Counted from the first letter of the stretch, positions 39,966-49,670 are shown. The stretch: 64,000 bases of DNA from an uncultured bacterium (GCA_902775025.1 CACYKP010000020.1:89311-153310), one strand, 5' to 3'. The notes: generated by a model from the sequence alone, not told the origin. Translations and numbers: made by a program.

Positions 39966-41174
39966 CTATTTTTCTTTCTTATCCAAACTTTTAATCCACT
40001 CAACAACTCTTTCGCAATTGCGCCCGTCTTGGTATTTGTTGAACTTGTCACGGATTTTTTTACGCTCATCTACATGATTATCAATACCGTTAGCAATTAA
40101 AGCTATTTTTTCATATAATTCATTCCAGTTATATGCTTTTGCACCAGGTGTTACTTCTTCATAATCAAAATAGAACGCTCTATCATTTTTTAAATAATCT
40201 TCTTTATCAAATGCAAAGAAAATGATAGGTTTATTTGCATGTAAGTAATCAAAAAATATTGAAGAATAATCTGTAATTAAAAAATCAGTAAGAGGGAGAA
40301 TTGAGTATATATCCTGTTCTATATCACTATCTCTAACAAAAATTATATTAGAATATTCATTCCGTAAATTATCAATATCTTTCTGATGATAAAAATGTAA
40401 CTTCACTAATAATGTTGTATTGAGCTCCTTCATTTTATTGTTTAAAGTATCAAGCTCATCAATCATAAATTTTGAAAAATCGATTTTACCTTCTCTTCTA
40501 TGAGTTGGCATATATATAGCAAGTTTGTTTTTTTCTTTTATTTTTTTTAATTTCTCAGTAAATGGTGTTTCAACAATTGATAAATAGAAAGTATCACATC
40601 TTGGTTGACCAATTAAATCAAATCTTTCTGTTAATCCTTGAAAGGCTGATTGATATATTTTAACAACATCTTCTGACGTAGCAATTGTTGAATAGTATCT
40701 ATCATGAACAAAAGGAAAAAAGAATTTTTTTAATTTTGTATATAATGTTTTTTTATTTAATTGTCCTGTTATATCATCGTCTTTCATTATTTTTTTTAGT
40801 GGGATTCCGTGCCAAAGATTAATAATTTTCATATTGGCAGTTGTGAAAATGTTAATATCTGTATAGCCTGTTGACACAAATTCAAATGCAGCAAAAAGAG
40901 AATGCCAATACCCCATAAAACTATATGTATTGTAAGCTTCATAACCTTTTTGGCGGACAAGTTTTAGAGTTTTATCATCTTTTGTAAGCCATATAGCTTT
41001 AATATCAGGGCAGTTCTTGTTTACATATTCAAATAAGTATTTTGAATTATCTCCGTATTTTTTCCCAAACCAAGCACCAAAAACCCATAATCTTTTGTTT
41101 CGTTTAACCACAATAGACAACATCCATACCGGAATGTTTAATATGTAGTGCATTATTTTTTTTATTTTATTCAT
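39966..41174 (-). CDS. CDP-glycerol glycerophosphotransferase-like (TagB/TagF family)
   Basis: 402 residues. The family signature is visible in LWVFGAWFGKKYGDNSKYLFEYV, NLWHGIPLKKI, TSEDV, MPTHRREG and TDYSSIFFDYLHANKPIIFF. It transfers glycerol phosphate from CDP-glycerol to a glycan or lipid acceptor at the cytoplasmic membrane face. This family builds wall teichoic acid in gram-positives but also decorates capsules and O-antigens in gram-negatives. TagD nearby supplies the donor. It overlaps the polymerase gene by eight bases. Confidence 0.9.
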   Translation of the reverse strand: MNKIKKIMHYILNIPVWMLSIVVKRNKRLWVFGAWFGKKYGDNSKYLFEYVNKNCPDIKAIWLTKDDKTLKLVRQKGYEAYNTYSFMGYWHSLFAAFEFVSTGYTDINIFTTANMKIINLWHGIPLKKIMKDDDITGQLNKKTLYTKLKKFFFPFVHDRYYSTIATSEDVVKIYQSAFQGLTERFDLIGQPRCDTFYLSIVETPFTEKLKKIKEKNKLAIYMPTHRREGKIDFSKFMIDELDTLNNKMKELNTTLLVKLHFYHQKDIDNLRNEYSNIIFVRDSDIEQDIYSILPLTDFLITDYSSIFFDYLHANKPIIFFAFDKEDYLKNDRAFYFDYEEVTPGAKAYNWNELYEKIALIANGIDNHVDERKKIRDKFNKYQDGRNCERVVEWIKSLDKKEK

Positions 41175-42615
41175 TTTTTCCCTTTATTAATAGTTCTCTT
41201 TTATATTTGTAATGAAATACCAGTAATATTGATATTCCATATAAAAACCACATTTGCATATTTTCCATCGATAAATTATAAAATGATATAATAAATATTG
41301 TAATATATGTTTTTTGTATACCATTTATAAATAAATTTTCTAATCCGTAAAAACTTTTTTTTATGCTTTTGATAACACTAAAGCTCTTGAAAACAAATAA
41401 CAGATAAAATAATGTTCCTATAATTCCAAATTCAGCCAAAGATGTCCATATTACACTTGGATTAACCCCGGATAGCATTGGATGACCATAATAACCTGTT
41501 ATAGCTTCTTGGGTTAATGGAACTGGTGATAATAATAGGTAAGGATTTAATCCTGCTTGAACATTTGAAAGTCCCACTCCAAAAAAGATATTTTTGGTAA
41601 ATAATAAAAATTGATTAATATAAGAAACAAGTCTTGTTGCTAAAGATGGTTCCAACAATACCAATTTGTTAAAATCACCAAAGCAGGATATAGTTGTCAT
41701 TATTCTATCTATAATAATTGAACAAACAAAATCGTCGTTAAAATGATAGTATAACAGAGGTAAAATAGGAATAATTATGCTCAACGCAATAATAGAATAA
41801 TTCCAATATCTTTTTAACATTGATACATAATGTTTAATATTTAATATAAAAAACTCCGTAAAACATAAAATTAAATATATTGGAGATTTTGTAAAAACTA
41901 CATTCATAAGTACAAGCGGAATAAAAAATTTTTTTATAAAACTATTCAAATATTTATTTGTGTATATTTTAAAATTCCCTTTGCATAAATCATTAACTAT
42001 TGGCAATAATATAAATGTAAATTGTCCTAAACTACTTGGCTCTGAAAAAATAGAAAAAATTCTTAAAGAATTTTGACAACCATATAAATCAAAATTGCTG
42101 AGAGAAACTCTTACATTTGTAAAAAAGTAAAAAAGGATATTTATAAAGCTTATATTAAATAAAAATGTAAAATATTGAATAAAACCAATTAAATACACTA
42201 TAAGTATCATAGTAAAATATAATTTTATAAAATGCCTGAGTTTTATATTTAACAAGAACGAACAAATAGGCAATAAATATACAAAAACAATCGATATAAA
42301 AAATTTCAACCATCGTACAATATAAAATGTTATAGGACCTTTATAAAAACCCAAGGTAATATGTACAAAAGATGTACTAATAATAAAAAGCATGAATATT
42401 GTGTAATACTTAATTACTGATATATGTAGAAGTCTGTGAAAAAATTTTTTATAATTACAAAAAAATAATGCACAAAACATCGTTACTAAAGCAAATGGAA
42501 AACCAAAATAGACGTTTGCATTTGTATTCTTTACAAAAAATATAACAAATGCCGGCATAAACATAAACCATATCGAAGTATAATATAACCATTTTAAATA
42601 TTTTTTTGCTAACAT
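41167..42615 (-). CDS. Wzy-like polysaccharide polymerase
   Basis: A 482-residue polytopic membrane protein with about twelve spans and a large periplasmic loop near 290-375. Sequence is poorly conserved, as is normal for Wzy; location between glycosyltransferase and flippase genes, and topology, support the call. LFGVGLSNVQAG and a WTSLAEFGIIGTLFYLLFVFKS segment resemble O-antigen polymerase/ligase (WaaL-like) C-terminal regions. O-antigen ligase is an alternative. Overlaps both neighbours. Confidence 0.75.
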   Translation of the reverse strand: MLAKKYLKWLYYTSIWFMFMPAFVIFFVKNTNANVYFGFPFALVTMFCALFFCNYKKFFHRLLHISVIKYYTIFMLFIISTSFVHITLGFYKGPITFYIVRWLKFFISIVFVYLLPICSFLLNIKLRHFIKLYFTMILIVYLIGFIQYFTFLFNISFINILFYFFTNVRVSLSNFDLYGCQNSLRIFSIFSEPSSLGQFTFILLPIVNDLCKGNFKIYTNKYLNSFIKKFFIPLVLMNVVFTKSPIYLILCFTEFFILNIKHYVSMLKRYWNYSIIALSIIIPILPLLYYHFNDDFVCSIIIDRIMTTISCFGDFNKLVLLEPSLATRLVSYINQFLLFTKNIFFGVGLSNVQAGLNPYLLLSPVPLTQEAITGYYGHPMLSGVNPSVIWTSLAEFGIIGTLFYLLFVFKSFSVIKSIKKSFYGLENLFINGIQKTYITIFIISFYNLSMENMQMWFLYGISILLVFHYKYKRELLIKGKNE

Positions 42616-43598
42616 TATACTTTACTCCTAAGTATGCATTTTAACAACTCTTTGTACAATGTTTTTTTATAAATATAACCATTAATAAAATACAATATTA
42701 CATACAAAAATTTGATAAATAATATTTTTTCTTTATATTTTTTATAAAATATTAACTCGCTTTCCTTCGCAAGTATCCTCTTTTGTGTTTCATTTTGATT
42801 TGACTTTGACTCTAAATGACAAATCTTTGCTTGTAGAATTAGTCTGACATCATATCCCGAGTTCTTAATTCTCTTGCATAAATCAGTTTCCTCATAGTAC
42901 ATAAAAAATGTTTCATCAAATAACCCAACTTTATCTAAAACAGACTTTCTCAAAAATATATCTGCACCTGTTATATAATCTATGTTTTGTAAATATTCTT
43001 TATCATCTGAGTTGAGTGTAAGACTGTATTTTTTATATTGTTTTTTAAACATTCTATTTAACCCAAATTTCCAAAAAAGTTCTGTTAAACAAGGAAAATG
43101 ACCTCCGCAATTACAAGGCTTTCCACATCCGTCAACAAGCTCCCCCCCACAAACTCCAACATTTTGATTTTCTTCTCTTTCCATAAAATCAAACATAATT
43201 TTTATTGCATTGTTAATCAAAAGTGTATCTGTATTTAAACAGAAAATATATTTACCTCTTGCTTGTCTTATTGCTAAATTATTAGCAGCACCAAAACCTG
43301 CATTAACTGTATTTTTAATAATATAAACAGGCACTCCCTCACCACTTAAATGAGATGACTGTGGGGAGTAATATAAATCTTCTGAACTCCCTCTCTCCTT
43401 GAGGGAGAGGGTTGGGGTGAGTGGTATCTCTACTCCATTAAATTCTTCTTGAATTGCCTCAATTGAACCATCTTGTGAATCATTATCAACAACAAAAATT
43501 TCGTATTCCAAACCTTCTGTCTTTTTAATGACAGATTTTATTGCATTTATTGTTAAGTCTTTTGTTTTGTAGTTTACAAATATGATAGAAACGTCCAT
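42615..43598 (-). CDS. Glycosyltransferase family 2 with a repeat-derived 32-residue insertion
   Basis: 327 residues with a GT-A fold: VSIIFVNYKTKDLTINAIKSV, the DxD-like CLNTDTLL, VDNDSQDGS, and ADIFLRKSVLDKVGLFDETFFMYYEETDLCKRI. It is similar to rhamnosyltransferases that use dTDP-rhamnose, made by the rfb genes. Residues about 59-90 (PLTPTLSLKERGSS...LSGEGVP) come from a palindromic repeat at 43334-43425 placed in frame between the EEFNGVEI strand and VYIIKNTVNAGFG. Insertion in a surface loop may be tolerated. Two bases separate it from the next glycosyltransferase. Confidence 0.88.
   Translation of the reverse strand: MDVSIIFVNYKTKDLTINAIKSVIKKTEGLEYEIFVVDNDSQDGSIEAIQEEFNGVEIPLTPTLSLKERGSSEDLYYSPQSSHLSGEGVPVYIIKNTVNAGFGAANNLAIRQARGKYIFCLNTDTLLINNAIKIMFDFMEREENQNVGVCGGELVDGCGKPCNCGGHFPCLTELFWKFGLNRMFKKQYKKYSLTLNSDDKEYLQNIDYITGADIFLRKSVLDKVGLFDETFFMYYEETDLCKRIKNSGYDVRLILQAKICHLESKSNQNETQKRILAKESELIFYKKYKEKILFIKFLYVILYFINGYIYKKTLYKELLKCILRSKV
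43334..43425. repeat. Palindromic repeat, family A, full-length, inside a glycosyltransferase gene
   Basis: About 92 bp with inverted ends CTCCCTCACCACTT/GGGGTGAGTGGT and an internal hairpin CCCTCTCTCC-TT-GAGGGAGAGGG. In frame it encodes LTPTLSLKERG, a peptide I recognise as a frequent translation of such repeats in many bacterial genomes. Confidence 0.8.
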
Positions 43599-43600
43599 AT

Positions 43601-44671
43601 TTAATTTTCTATAACCTCTATAAGTTGTTTTTTTACAATCTCTTGAGAAAAACGATGCGCGTTATTTATACCCAACTCTATTAATTTTTTTCTTTTTTTC
43701 TCATCATTAATTAAATTGTTAATATTATGCGCAAATGCAAACTTTTCTATTTCTGAATACATCACGCTGTCTTTTCCAACTTCATGAAAAATCGGAATAT
43801 CAGAACATACAACCGGACAACTCATTGTTTGAGCATCTATAATAGGTATTCCAAATCCTTCATATTGCGAAGGGAATAAATATATTAGTGCATATTTATA
43901 TAATTGTTTTATTTCTTCATTTGATATAAAACCAGTTAATACAATATTATTACTATCTATATCTATTTTACTATTTCCTCGACTCCCAGCTATTACTAAT
44001 TTAATTTTTTTATTTTGTTGACAAATAATATTAAAAGCATCAATTATAAGTTGTACATTTTTATTTTTATCTAAACCTCCTACAAAAAAGAGATATTTTT
44101 CCTTTTCAATATCATACTTTGTAAATAAACTATTTTCGTCTATTGTTTTTACATTCTGTATGCTTGAAGTATTATAAACAACAACTATTTTATTACTGTC
44201 TATTCTGTAATGTTTTTCAATATCTTGTTTTGATGTTTCTGATACAGTTATTATCTTGTCAGAAAATTTCACACAACTCCAATTCGCAAACCTTATATGT
44301 ACATTTTGGATTTTCGATGAAAGTTCAGGGTATAATACTGCTCGTATATCATGCAATACACTTATATATTCTATATTTTTAACTTTTATAATTGGTGTTA
44401 CAACCGATGTAAATATGCAAATCGTTTTTTTTGTGATTCCATTTCGTACATACAACAAAAATACAAAAACTGTATTTAACCATAATATATATAAAATTCT
44501 GCGAAGGACACTATTTTTTATATTTTCTAGAAATGGCTTCCTTTTCAATTCCACATTATAATGAGTTATTGATTTTAATACTTCATATATTCTTAAAGTA
44601 TATTGTCCACAACCTCTTTGCTGAACAATACTTAAACCATCTTCTATGATTATATTCTTTATATTCGGCAT
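43601..44671 (-). CDS. Glycosyltransferase family 4
   Basis: 356 residues from the ATG at 44671, which overlaps the stop of the upstream gene by one base (TGATG). GT-B fold: the C-terminal domain has KYLFFVGGLDKNKNVQLIIDAF, LVIAGSRG, YLFPSQYEGFGIPIIDAQTMSCPVVCSDIPI with the catalytic EX7E-type region. It transfers a sugar from a nucleotide-sugar to the growing lipid-linked oligosaccharide. Donor unknown; the rfb genes make dTDP-rhamnose available. Confidence 0.92.
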   Translation of the reverse strand: MPNIKNIIIEDGLSIVQQRGCGQYTLRIYEVLKSITHYNVELKRKPFLENIKNSVLRRILYILWLNTVFVFLLYVRNGITKKTICIFTSVVTPIIKVKNIEYISVLHDIRAVLYPELSSKIQNVHIRFANWSCVKFSDKIITVSETSKQDIEKHYRIDSNKIVVVYNTSSIQNVKTIDENSLFTKYDIEKEKYLFFVGGLDKNKNVQLIIDAFNIICQQNKKIKLVIAGSRGNSKIDIDSNNIVLTGFISNEEIKQLYKYALIYLFPSQYEGFGIPIIDAQTMSCPVVCSDIPIFHEVGKDSVMYSEIEKFAFAHNINNLINDEKKRKKLIELGINNAHRFSQEIVKKQLIEVIEN

Positions 44672-45588
44672 CACTGTCCCCTTATCTTTGCAATTATCAA
44701 CTTCAAAAAGAAATTGCCGTAAATTAGAATGGTCCAAAAGGCTTTCTGGAAAATGTTATAATCATTCCAAAAATGCTTTTTAAAGAACTTCATCATAGAT
44801 TGGGTAAATATCCAGATACTTTTAATTTGGATTTTCTTAGTCGTTACTCCCTGATAATGAGTTATAACAGCATTAGGATTATAAACTGTCTTATATCCGG
44901 CTTTAGCTGTTCTTAGTCCCCAATCTGTTTCTTCCTGATACATAAAGAATTGTTCATCCATTCCACCAATTTCTTCATACAAAGTTTTTTTCAACATCAT
45001 GCAACATCCTGATAGCGCACCACATTCATTAATTTCATCTCTATCCAAATGCCAAAGAGCATAACCATTAAAATATTCTTTATTAGGAAATGCTTTTGCC
45101 AATCCTATTAAATGAAATAAAGTATCTTTGGGATATGGTTTTCCTCTTAAACATGGTTGTTGAAAACTTCCATCAGTATTCAACACCTTTGGTCCTACCA
45201 TTCCTACATTTTTATTATTATCCAAATAATCAGATAAAATTTTAACAACGTTATTATGCATTACAACATCAGGGTTGAGAATTAGAAAATTTCTACCTTT
45301 AGCAATTTCCATTCCCTTATTATTTGCTCTTGCAAAACCTAAATTCTCATCACTCTTAATAATAGTTACATTGTCATATTGAGCAAGTTTGCCTATATAT
45401 AAATAACTTTCTTCATCTTTGTTTGAATTATTATCTATAAGTATAATCTCATACGAAACATCTTGAACTTTTTCATGTAAAGAATTTATAGTTTCTTCAA
45501 GATACTTTCCTGCATTCCAATTGACAATAATTACAGAAACATCAAAACGATCAGCAGTATAGTTTGATTTTATAACTTCATTATTCAT
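44671..45588 (-). CDS. Glycosyltransferase family 2
   Basis: 305 residues: VSVIIVNWNAGKYLEETINSL, ILIDNNSNKDEES, FLILNPDVVMHNN, GALSGCCMMLKKTLYEEIGGMDEQFFMYQEETDWGLR, a pattern of rhamnosyl- and related GT2 enzymes. A C-terminal amphipathic/hydrophobic helix probably docks it to the inner membrane. It begins eight bases inside the end of the initiating transferase gene, so the genes are translationally coupled. Confidence 0.92.
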   Translation of the reverse strand: MNNEVIKSNYTADRFDVSVIIVNWNAGKYLEETINSLHEKVQDVSYEIILIDNNSNKDEESYLYIGKLAQYDNVTIIKSDENLGFARANNKGMEIAKGRNFLILNPDVVMHNNVVKILSDYLDNNKNVGMVGPKVLNTDGSFQQPCLRGKPYPKDTLFHLIGLAKAFPNKEYFNGYALWHLDRDEINECGALSGCCMMLKKTLYEEIGGMDEQFFMYQEETDWGLRTAKAGYKTVYNPNAVITHYQGVTTKKIQIKSIWIFTQSMMKFFKKHFWNDYNIFQKAFWTILIYGNFFLKLIIAKIRGQ

Positions 45589-46930
45589 GCCTGCCTCCTA
45601 GTGCCATAAATACGGCTTTAACTAAGATACAAATTTCCCAAACTACATTTCGATTTTTGAGGTAATACAAATCATACTGAAGTTTTTCTGTTATATCTTC
45701 ACTTGATACGCAGTGTCCCTGATTAATCTGCGCCCAGCCTGTCCAGCCAGTCTTTACCCATTGTCTGCACGTATAATATGGAATCTCTTTTTTATATATG
45801 TTTACCAAATCTTCCCACTCTGCCCTTGGACCAACGATTGAAATTTCACCCTTTAGAATGTTTATCATCTGAGGAATTTCATCAAAACGTGCTTTTCTAA
45901 CCCATTTACAGAATGGAATGACTCTATCATCATTTATTCCTGCGGTATTTTCATTGATTTTCCCTGCCTTTGGCACATAGTCATTTGCATACATTGTGCG
46001 TAGTTTATAGCATTTAAAAACTTTTCCATCTATACCAACTCTGGGTTGTGTGTAAATAGGATTTTCGTGATCAGTTAACCAAACTCTTAGTGCAGTAAAA
46101 CCTGTAATAGGAAGAGTAACAATTAAAATAATTAAAGCTGCAATAATGTCATAACAACGTTTACAAAAATCATAAACTCTGGATTTATGAATCATATATT
46201 GATAATGCAGTTCGGTTATAGTTTTTTCATCTATATAATATTTGCCTGTTACCATTTCATAGAACTCAGGCATTTTGTATATTTCCATCCACCTTGGTGT
46301 ATCTATAACAAGTTCAGTTGGTTGAGCGATAACGACTATATCAATTTTTGCGTTCTCAATAATCTGCATTAAGCCGTCAGGATTTTTAAAGACAGGGACT
46401 TTTCCGTCATATACAAAATCTTCGCCTTCATCACCTTCCTGAACAAAGCCAGCTACGTTCATTTTGAGTGCGTATTTGCTCTGTATTTCATCTGCTATAA
46501 CTCTTGCTCTTTCATCAGTTCCCAATATGAGAATATTTTTAACTTTTTTTAATTTGAATAAATATAGATGAAAGAATGCTCTATAAAGCGTCAAAGCAAC
46601 AAAAATCGAGAGGATATTTACTACTACAAAACGTGCTGAATCAATTTTTGATGCTGCAAAGACAACCAAGTACAAAGAAGGCAAAACGTGAGTCATTACA
46701 ATTCCTTCAAAAAGAAGGTATATATTTTTGAAAGTTGGATTGAACTCACGTATTTTATAATTTCCTTTGAGATATAAAATTATTAAACCAATAGGAACAA
46801 CAAGACTGCATAGTATGACAACAGCTTTTGGAGTATATCCATAAATATTTGCCCAACAATATGTTGACAATGATAAAATTATCAAATCAAATAAAAACAT
46901 TATCCACGTAGATTTAGATAGGCTTTTCAT
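45581..46930 (-). CDS. Polyprenyl-phosphate sugar-1-phosphate transferase (WbaP/WcaJ type)
   Basis: 449 residues. An N-terminal region with four spans (about 1-130) and a CoA-binding-like domain (NILILGTDERARVIADEI) precede the catalytic domain with KCYKLRTMY, the basic/acidic RKARFDEIPQMINILKGEISIVGPRAEW, and CRQWVKTGWTGWAQI. It transfers a sugar phosphate to undecaprenyl phosphate and starts the repeat unit. Its first ~105 residues have a close paralogue in the truncated gene at 55826-56161. AAGGAG precedes the ATG. Confidence 0.93.
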   Translation of the reverse strand: MKSLSKSTWIMFLFDLIILSLSTYCWANIYGYTPKAVVILCSLVVPIGLIILYLKGNYKIREFNPTFKNIYLLFEGIVMTHVLPSLYLVVFAASKIDSARFVVVNILSIFVALTLYRAFFHLYLFKLKKVKNILILGTDERARVIADEIQSKYALKMNVAGFVQEGDEGEDFVYDGKVPVFKNPDGLMQIIENAKIDIVVIAQPTELVIDTPRWMEIYKMPEFYEMVTGKYYIDEKTITELHYQYMIHKSRVYDFCKRCYDIIAALIILIVTLPITGFTALRVWLTDHENPIYTQPRVGIDGKVFKCYKLRTMYANDYVPKAGKINENTAGINDDRVIPFCKWVRKARFDEIPQMINILKGEISIVGPRAEWEDLVNIYKKEIPYYTCRQWVKTGWTGWAQINQGHCVSSEDITEKLQYDLYYLKNRNVVWEICILVKAVFMALGGRHE

Positions 46931-47059
46931 CCTTACTCCTTCTTATAATCTACCTTTACCATGAACAAAAAATTATATCTACACAATATTAAAAATGTTA
47001 AATAATAAGAATTGTCCCTAAGGCATTTCGGCTTTTTATCTATGTTTTACTTGTTTTAG
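46931..47059. other. Intergenic start of a decayed region
   Basis: No gene seen. It leads into the frame-broken remnant at 47060-47322; the whole 695-base gap 46931-47625 has no intact gene. Confidence 0.4.
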
Positions 47060-47322
47060 AACTTAGAATTTATAAATATCATTTTCAACAAAATGACAAG
47101 TTCTGCATAAGTAAGACGTGAACTTATAGAACCATCATAATGCTTTCTTATATATTCTTTACGTGCTCACATAGTTGCATTCTTCAGTAATGTATATGTC
47201 GTGCAGGGGTATTCGCACATAAGGTAAATTATGTGTGGCAAGCCTGCTAAAGATGCAAGAATTTTTAAATCATCATTGGGCAATGTTTCCATAGTAATAA
47301 GCTCAGTCCATGGTGGATTTTA
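47060..47322 (-). pseudogene. Frame-broken remnant, weakly like a phage Mor-type activator
   Basis: Reading the minus strand gives TELITMETLPNDDLKILASL, then AGLPHIIYLMCEY and, after a stop, ARKEYIRKHYDG and SSRLTYAELVILL. The LP..DL..LA...GL start resembles Mor/C activators of Mu-like phages. The upstream end also has a peptide tail (VTPPADSIYPKI) before an AAGGAGAG site. The match is by eye and weak. Confidence 0.3.
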
Positions 47323-47466
47323 CATAGGAATCTCTCCTTAAATTTTGGGGTAAATGCTATCAGCCGGAGGAGTCACTTTTGATATAGGGGCTTTCTTATA
47401 ATCTTCAGATAAAGTATCTAATAAAGAAGTTAAGCTGTGATTTTTCAATGTTTGTTTTAGAAATAA

Positions 47467-47610
47467 AAAAAAGAGGGTGACTTAAAAGTTTAAATTAAAA
47501 CCTCAACCGCTATTGTAAACTTCGCTCAAACTCAGTAACAATAGCTCCCTCTCCTCAAAGGAGAAGGGCGGAGAGAGGTAAAAACTCACTTTTTAGTCAC
47601 CCTCTTTTTT
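47467..47610. repeat. MITE-like element with 23-bp terminal inverted repeats
   Basis: The left end 47467-47489 (AAAAAAGAGGGTGACTTAAAAGT) and the right end 47588-47610 are inverted with one mismatch. Inside are GCTATTGT/ACAATAGC and a family-A core CTCTCC-TCAAA-GGAGA. It lies 15 bases after the Wzz gene stop, and the T-runs at both ends allow it to work as a bidirectional terminator. Confidence 0.8.
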
Positions 47611-47625
47611 ACATATTAAACATTA

Positions 47626-48987
47626 TTACAATGTAACGTCATATATAATATCTTTATTTTGATCTTTAATTATATCTCTTACATCTTTATATAATTCCGC
47701 ATCAGTAATATCAATTTTCGATATTAATATAATTTTATCTGCTGCAGATATTTTATCTATATATTCTCTTGTACCGTTATAAAATGCAATACTTACGTTT
47801 GGTAATACTTGAAATCTATTAATAAATGCCATTGGCAGCTGTACAAATGACAATACTAGAACTTTTTGAGGATTAAATCCATAACATTTATTTTCAATTT
47901 TTTTAGCTTTATCTATAGCATCAAACAGAGTTTTATTAGTTAACATTGAATATGTCAGCTTTTCAGATTTTTGTTCTACAAATATCAATGCAGCAAGAGA
48001 CGTTAAGCCACCAAATATGCATCCTAAAATAATATTCATTAATAATTTCGGTGATGATTTTTCAAAAGGTCTTAGCTGTTTTGGTTCTTTTAAGACAAGA
48101 ACTTTTGAAGAATCTGACATTTGTTCAACCATCTTTGCCCATTCTAATTTAGTTGCAAGATGGGTTAATTTTTGACTATCTTCAGAAACGGTTATCTGAG
48201 ATTTCTCTCCTGCAATATATTGATTTCTAATATTACCAATTGCCGACGATGCTGAACGCGAGAACGCACTCATCGCAGACAAATTACCAATTCCGGTCAT
48301 TGATTGTGCCGGTAAACCACTTACTTTACTAATGTTTTTATCAAGATTTTCTTTTATCTTTTTGTATTCTGCTTCTAGGAGCTTTGTATCAGATTTTGAT
48401 TTTTCTGTATTTAATTCTTTGTGAAGTTCAATATAGTGTGTAATTAAAGATGAAACTACACCATAAGCAAGTTCAGGCTTTCCTGCTTTATATTGAATAG
48501 TTATAACATTTGTATTTTTTGTGTTTTCAATTTTTAATTTTTTGCCTTTATTATAAAAAGCTTCTGCTGTTAAATATTCACCTTCTTTTTTATTAGGTAA
48601 TATGCCGAATTTTTTCTTATAAATAATGTTATTATCTCTAATAACTTTATCTAAAACTAATTCGGACTTCATTAATTCTATTTCATTATTTATAGCTTTG
48701 TCCACTCCCATTGAAATGGCCGGTCCAGAAGCTTCATCAAGAACATATGGGTTAACTTCCATTAAGTTTGAATTATTTGATTTATTTATGTATAAGTCAG
48801 CCGTTACTTTGTATTTTTTTGGCATTATGAAAGTCAGCAAAATAAAGAATGCTAAAACAGAACAAAAAATTTTTATTAATAAAACTCTTCTGCTCCAAAT
48901 AGTTTTCCAAAGTTTCTCAATGTTTATGTTTAAATCTTCATCCAGTTCATCCATGGGATTGTATAATACTACATTTTCTTGTGGCAT
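47626..48987 (-). CDS. Wzz-like chain-length determinant / polysaccharide co-polymerase
   Basis: 453 residues. The N-terminal Wzz domain begins at about 15 (INIEKLWKTIWSRRVLLIKIFCSVLAFFILLTFI, first span), with KKYKVTADLYINKS. A periplasmic helical domain follows, and a second span is near 320-340 (PKLLMNIILGCIFGGLTSLAALIF). About 110 cytoplasmic residues come after it but no Walker motifs, so it has no tyrosine-kinase domain. It controls chain length in Wzy-dependent synthesis. It is transcribed away from the rfb genes and ends beside the MITE-like element. Confidence 0.85.
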   Translation of the reverse strand: MPQENVVLYNPMDELDEDLNINIEKLWKTIWSRRVLLIKIFCSVLAFFILLTFIMPKKYKVTADLYINKSNNSNLMEVNPYVLDEASGPAISMGVDKAINNEIELMKSELVLDKVIRDNNIIYKKKFGILPNKKEGEYLTAEAFYNKGKKLKIENTKNTNVITIQYKAGKPELAYGVVSSLITHYIELHKELNTEKSKSDTKLLEAEYKKIKENLDKNISKVSGLPAQSMTGIGNLSAMSAFSRSASSAIGNIRNQYIAGEKSQITVSEDSQKLTHLATKLEWAKMVEQMSDSSKVLVLKEPKQLRPFEKSSPKLLMNIILGCIFGGLTSLAALIFVEQKSEKLTYSMLTNKTLFDAIDKAKKIENKCYGFNPQKVLVLSFVQLPMAFINRFQVLPNVSIAFYNGTREYIDKISAADKIILISKIDITDAELYKDVRDIIKDQNKDIIYDVTL

Positions 48988-49112
48988 TTACTATTGCTCC
49001 TTATTAATTCCTCTTAATGTTTATTATATTAAAAACATGAAAATATGTTTATGCATTATTTCATTTTTTTTTTGAAATGGTAGAATTGTGTTGTCACAAA
49101 GAGGAGTATAAT

Positions 49113-49670
49113 ATGCCATTTGAATTTGAAAGACAAAGTATAAAAGATGTAATTTTAGTTAAACCAAAAGTTTTCGGAGATAACAGAGGTTTTTTCTTAG
49201 AAAGTTACAAAAAGTCCGATTTTGTTGCAAATGGAATCAATGTAGAATTTAATCAAGATAACCATTCAAAATCTACGGCTCACGTATTAAGAGGTTTGCA
49301 TTATCAAGCAAAACCGTACGGTCAGGCAAAACTTGTCAGATGTGCAAGGGGTAGGATATATGATGTTGCAGTTGATATCAGACCAAATTCGCCAACATTC
49401 AGTCAATATGTAAAAGTTGAACTTTCGGAAGAAAATAAACAAATGTTATTTATACCTGAAGGCTTTGCACATGGTTTTGTTGTTTTATCCGATGAGGCAG
49501 AACTTCTTTATAAAGCTTCCGGAGAATACGCTCCTCAAGCAGACAGAGGAGTTTTGTGGTCCGACAAAGATATTAATATTGATTGGGAAATCGATTTTGA
49601 ACCGATTTTATCTGAAAAAGATAAAGTTCAACCTAAATTAAGTGAAATAAACAAAGAGGAGTTAATATAA
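49113..49670 (+). CDS. rfbC: dTDP-4-dehydrorhamnose 3,5-epimerase
   Basis: 185-residue cupin: FGDNRGFFLESYKKSDF, DNHSKSTAHVLRGLHYQ with the catalytic His, and EGFAHGFVVLSDEAELLYK. It epimerises dTDP-4-keto-6-deoxyglucose at C3 and C5, the third step of dTDP-L-rhamnose synthesis. The start at 49113 has GAGGAG upstream. It is first in the rfbCBDA operon; its stop overlaps the rfbB start by one base. Confidence 0.96.
   Translation: MPFEFERQSIKDVILVKPKVFGDNRGFFLESYKKSDFVANGINVEFNQDNHSKSTAHVLRGLHYQAKPYGQAKLVRCARGRIYDVAVDIRPNSPTFSQYVKVELSEENKQMLFIPEGFAHGFVVLSDEAELLYKASGEYAPQADRGVLWSDKDINIDWEIDFEPILSEKDKVQPKLSEINKEELI

Noticed and set aside
44143..44561. Plus-strand frames of 79 and 101 residues
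   Set aside because: Lie wholly inside the family 4 glycosyltransferase on the other strand and have no ribosome site or domain.
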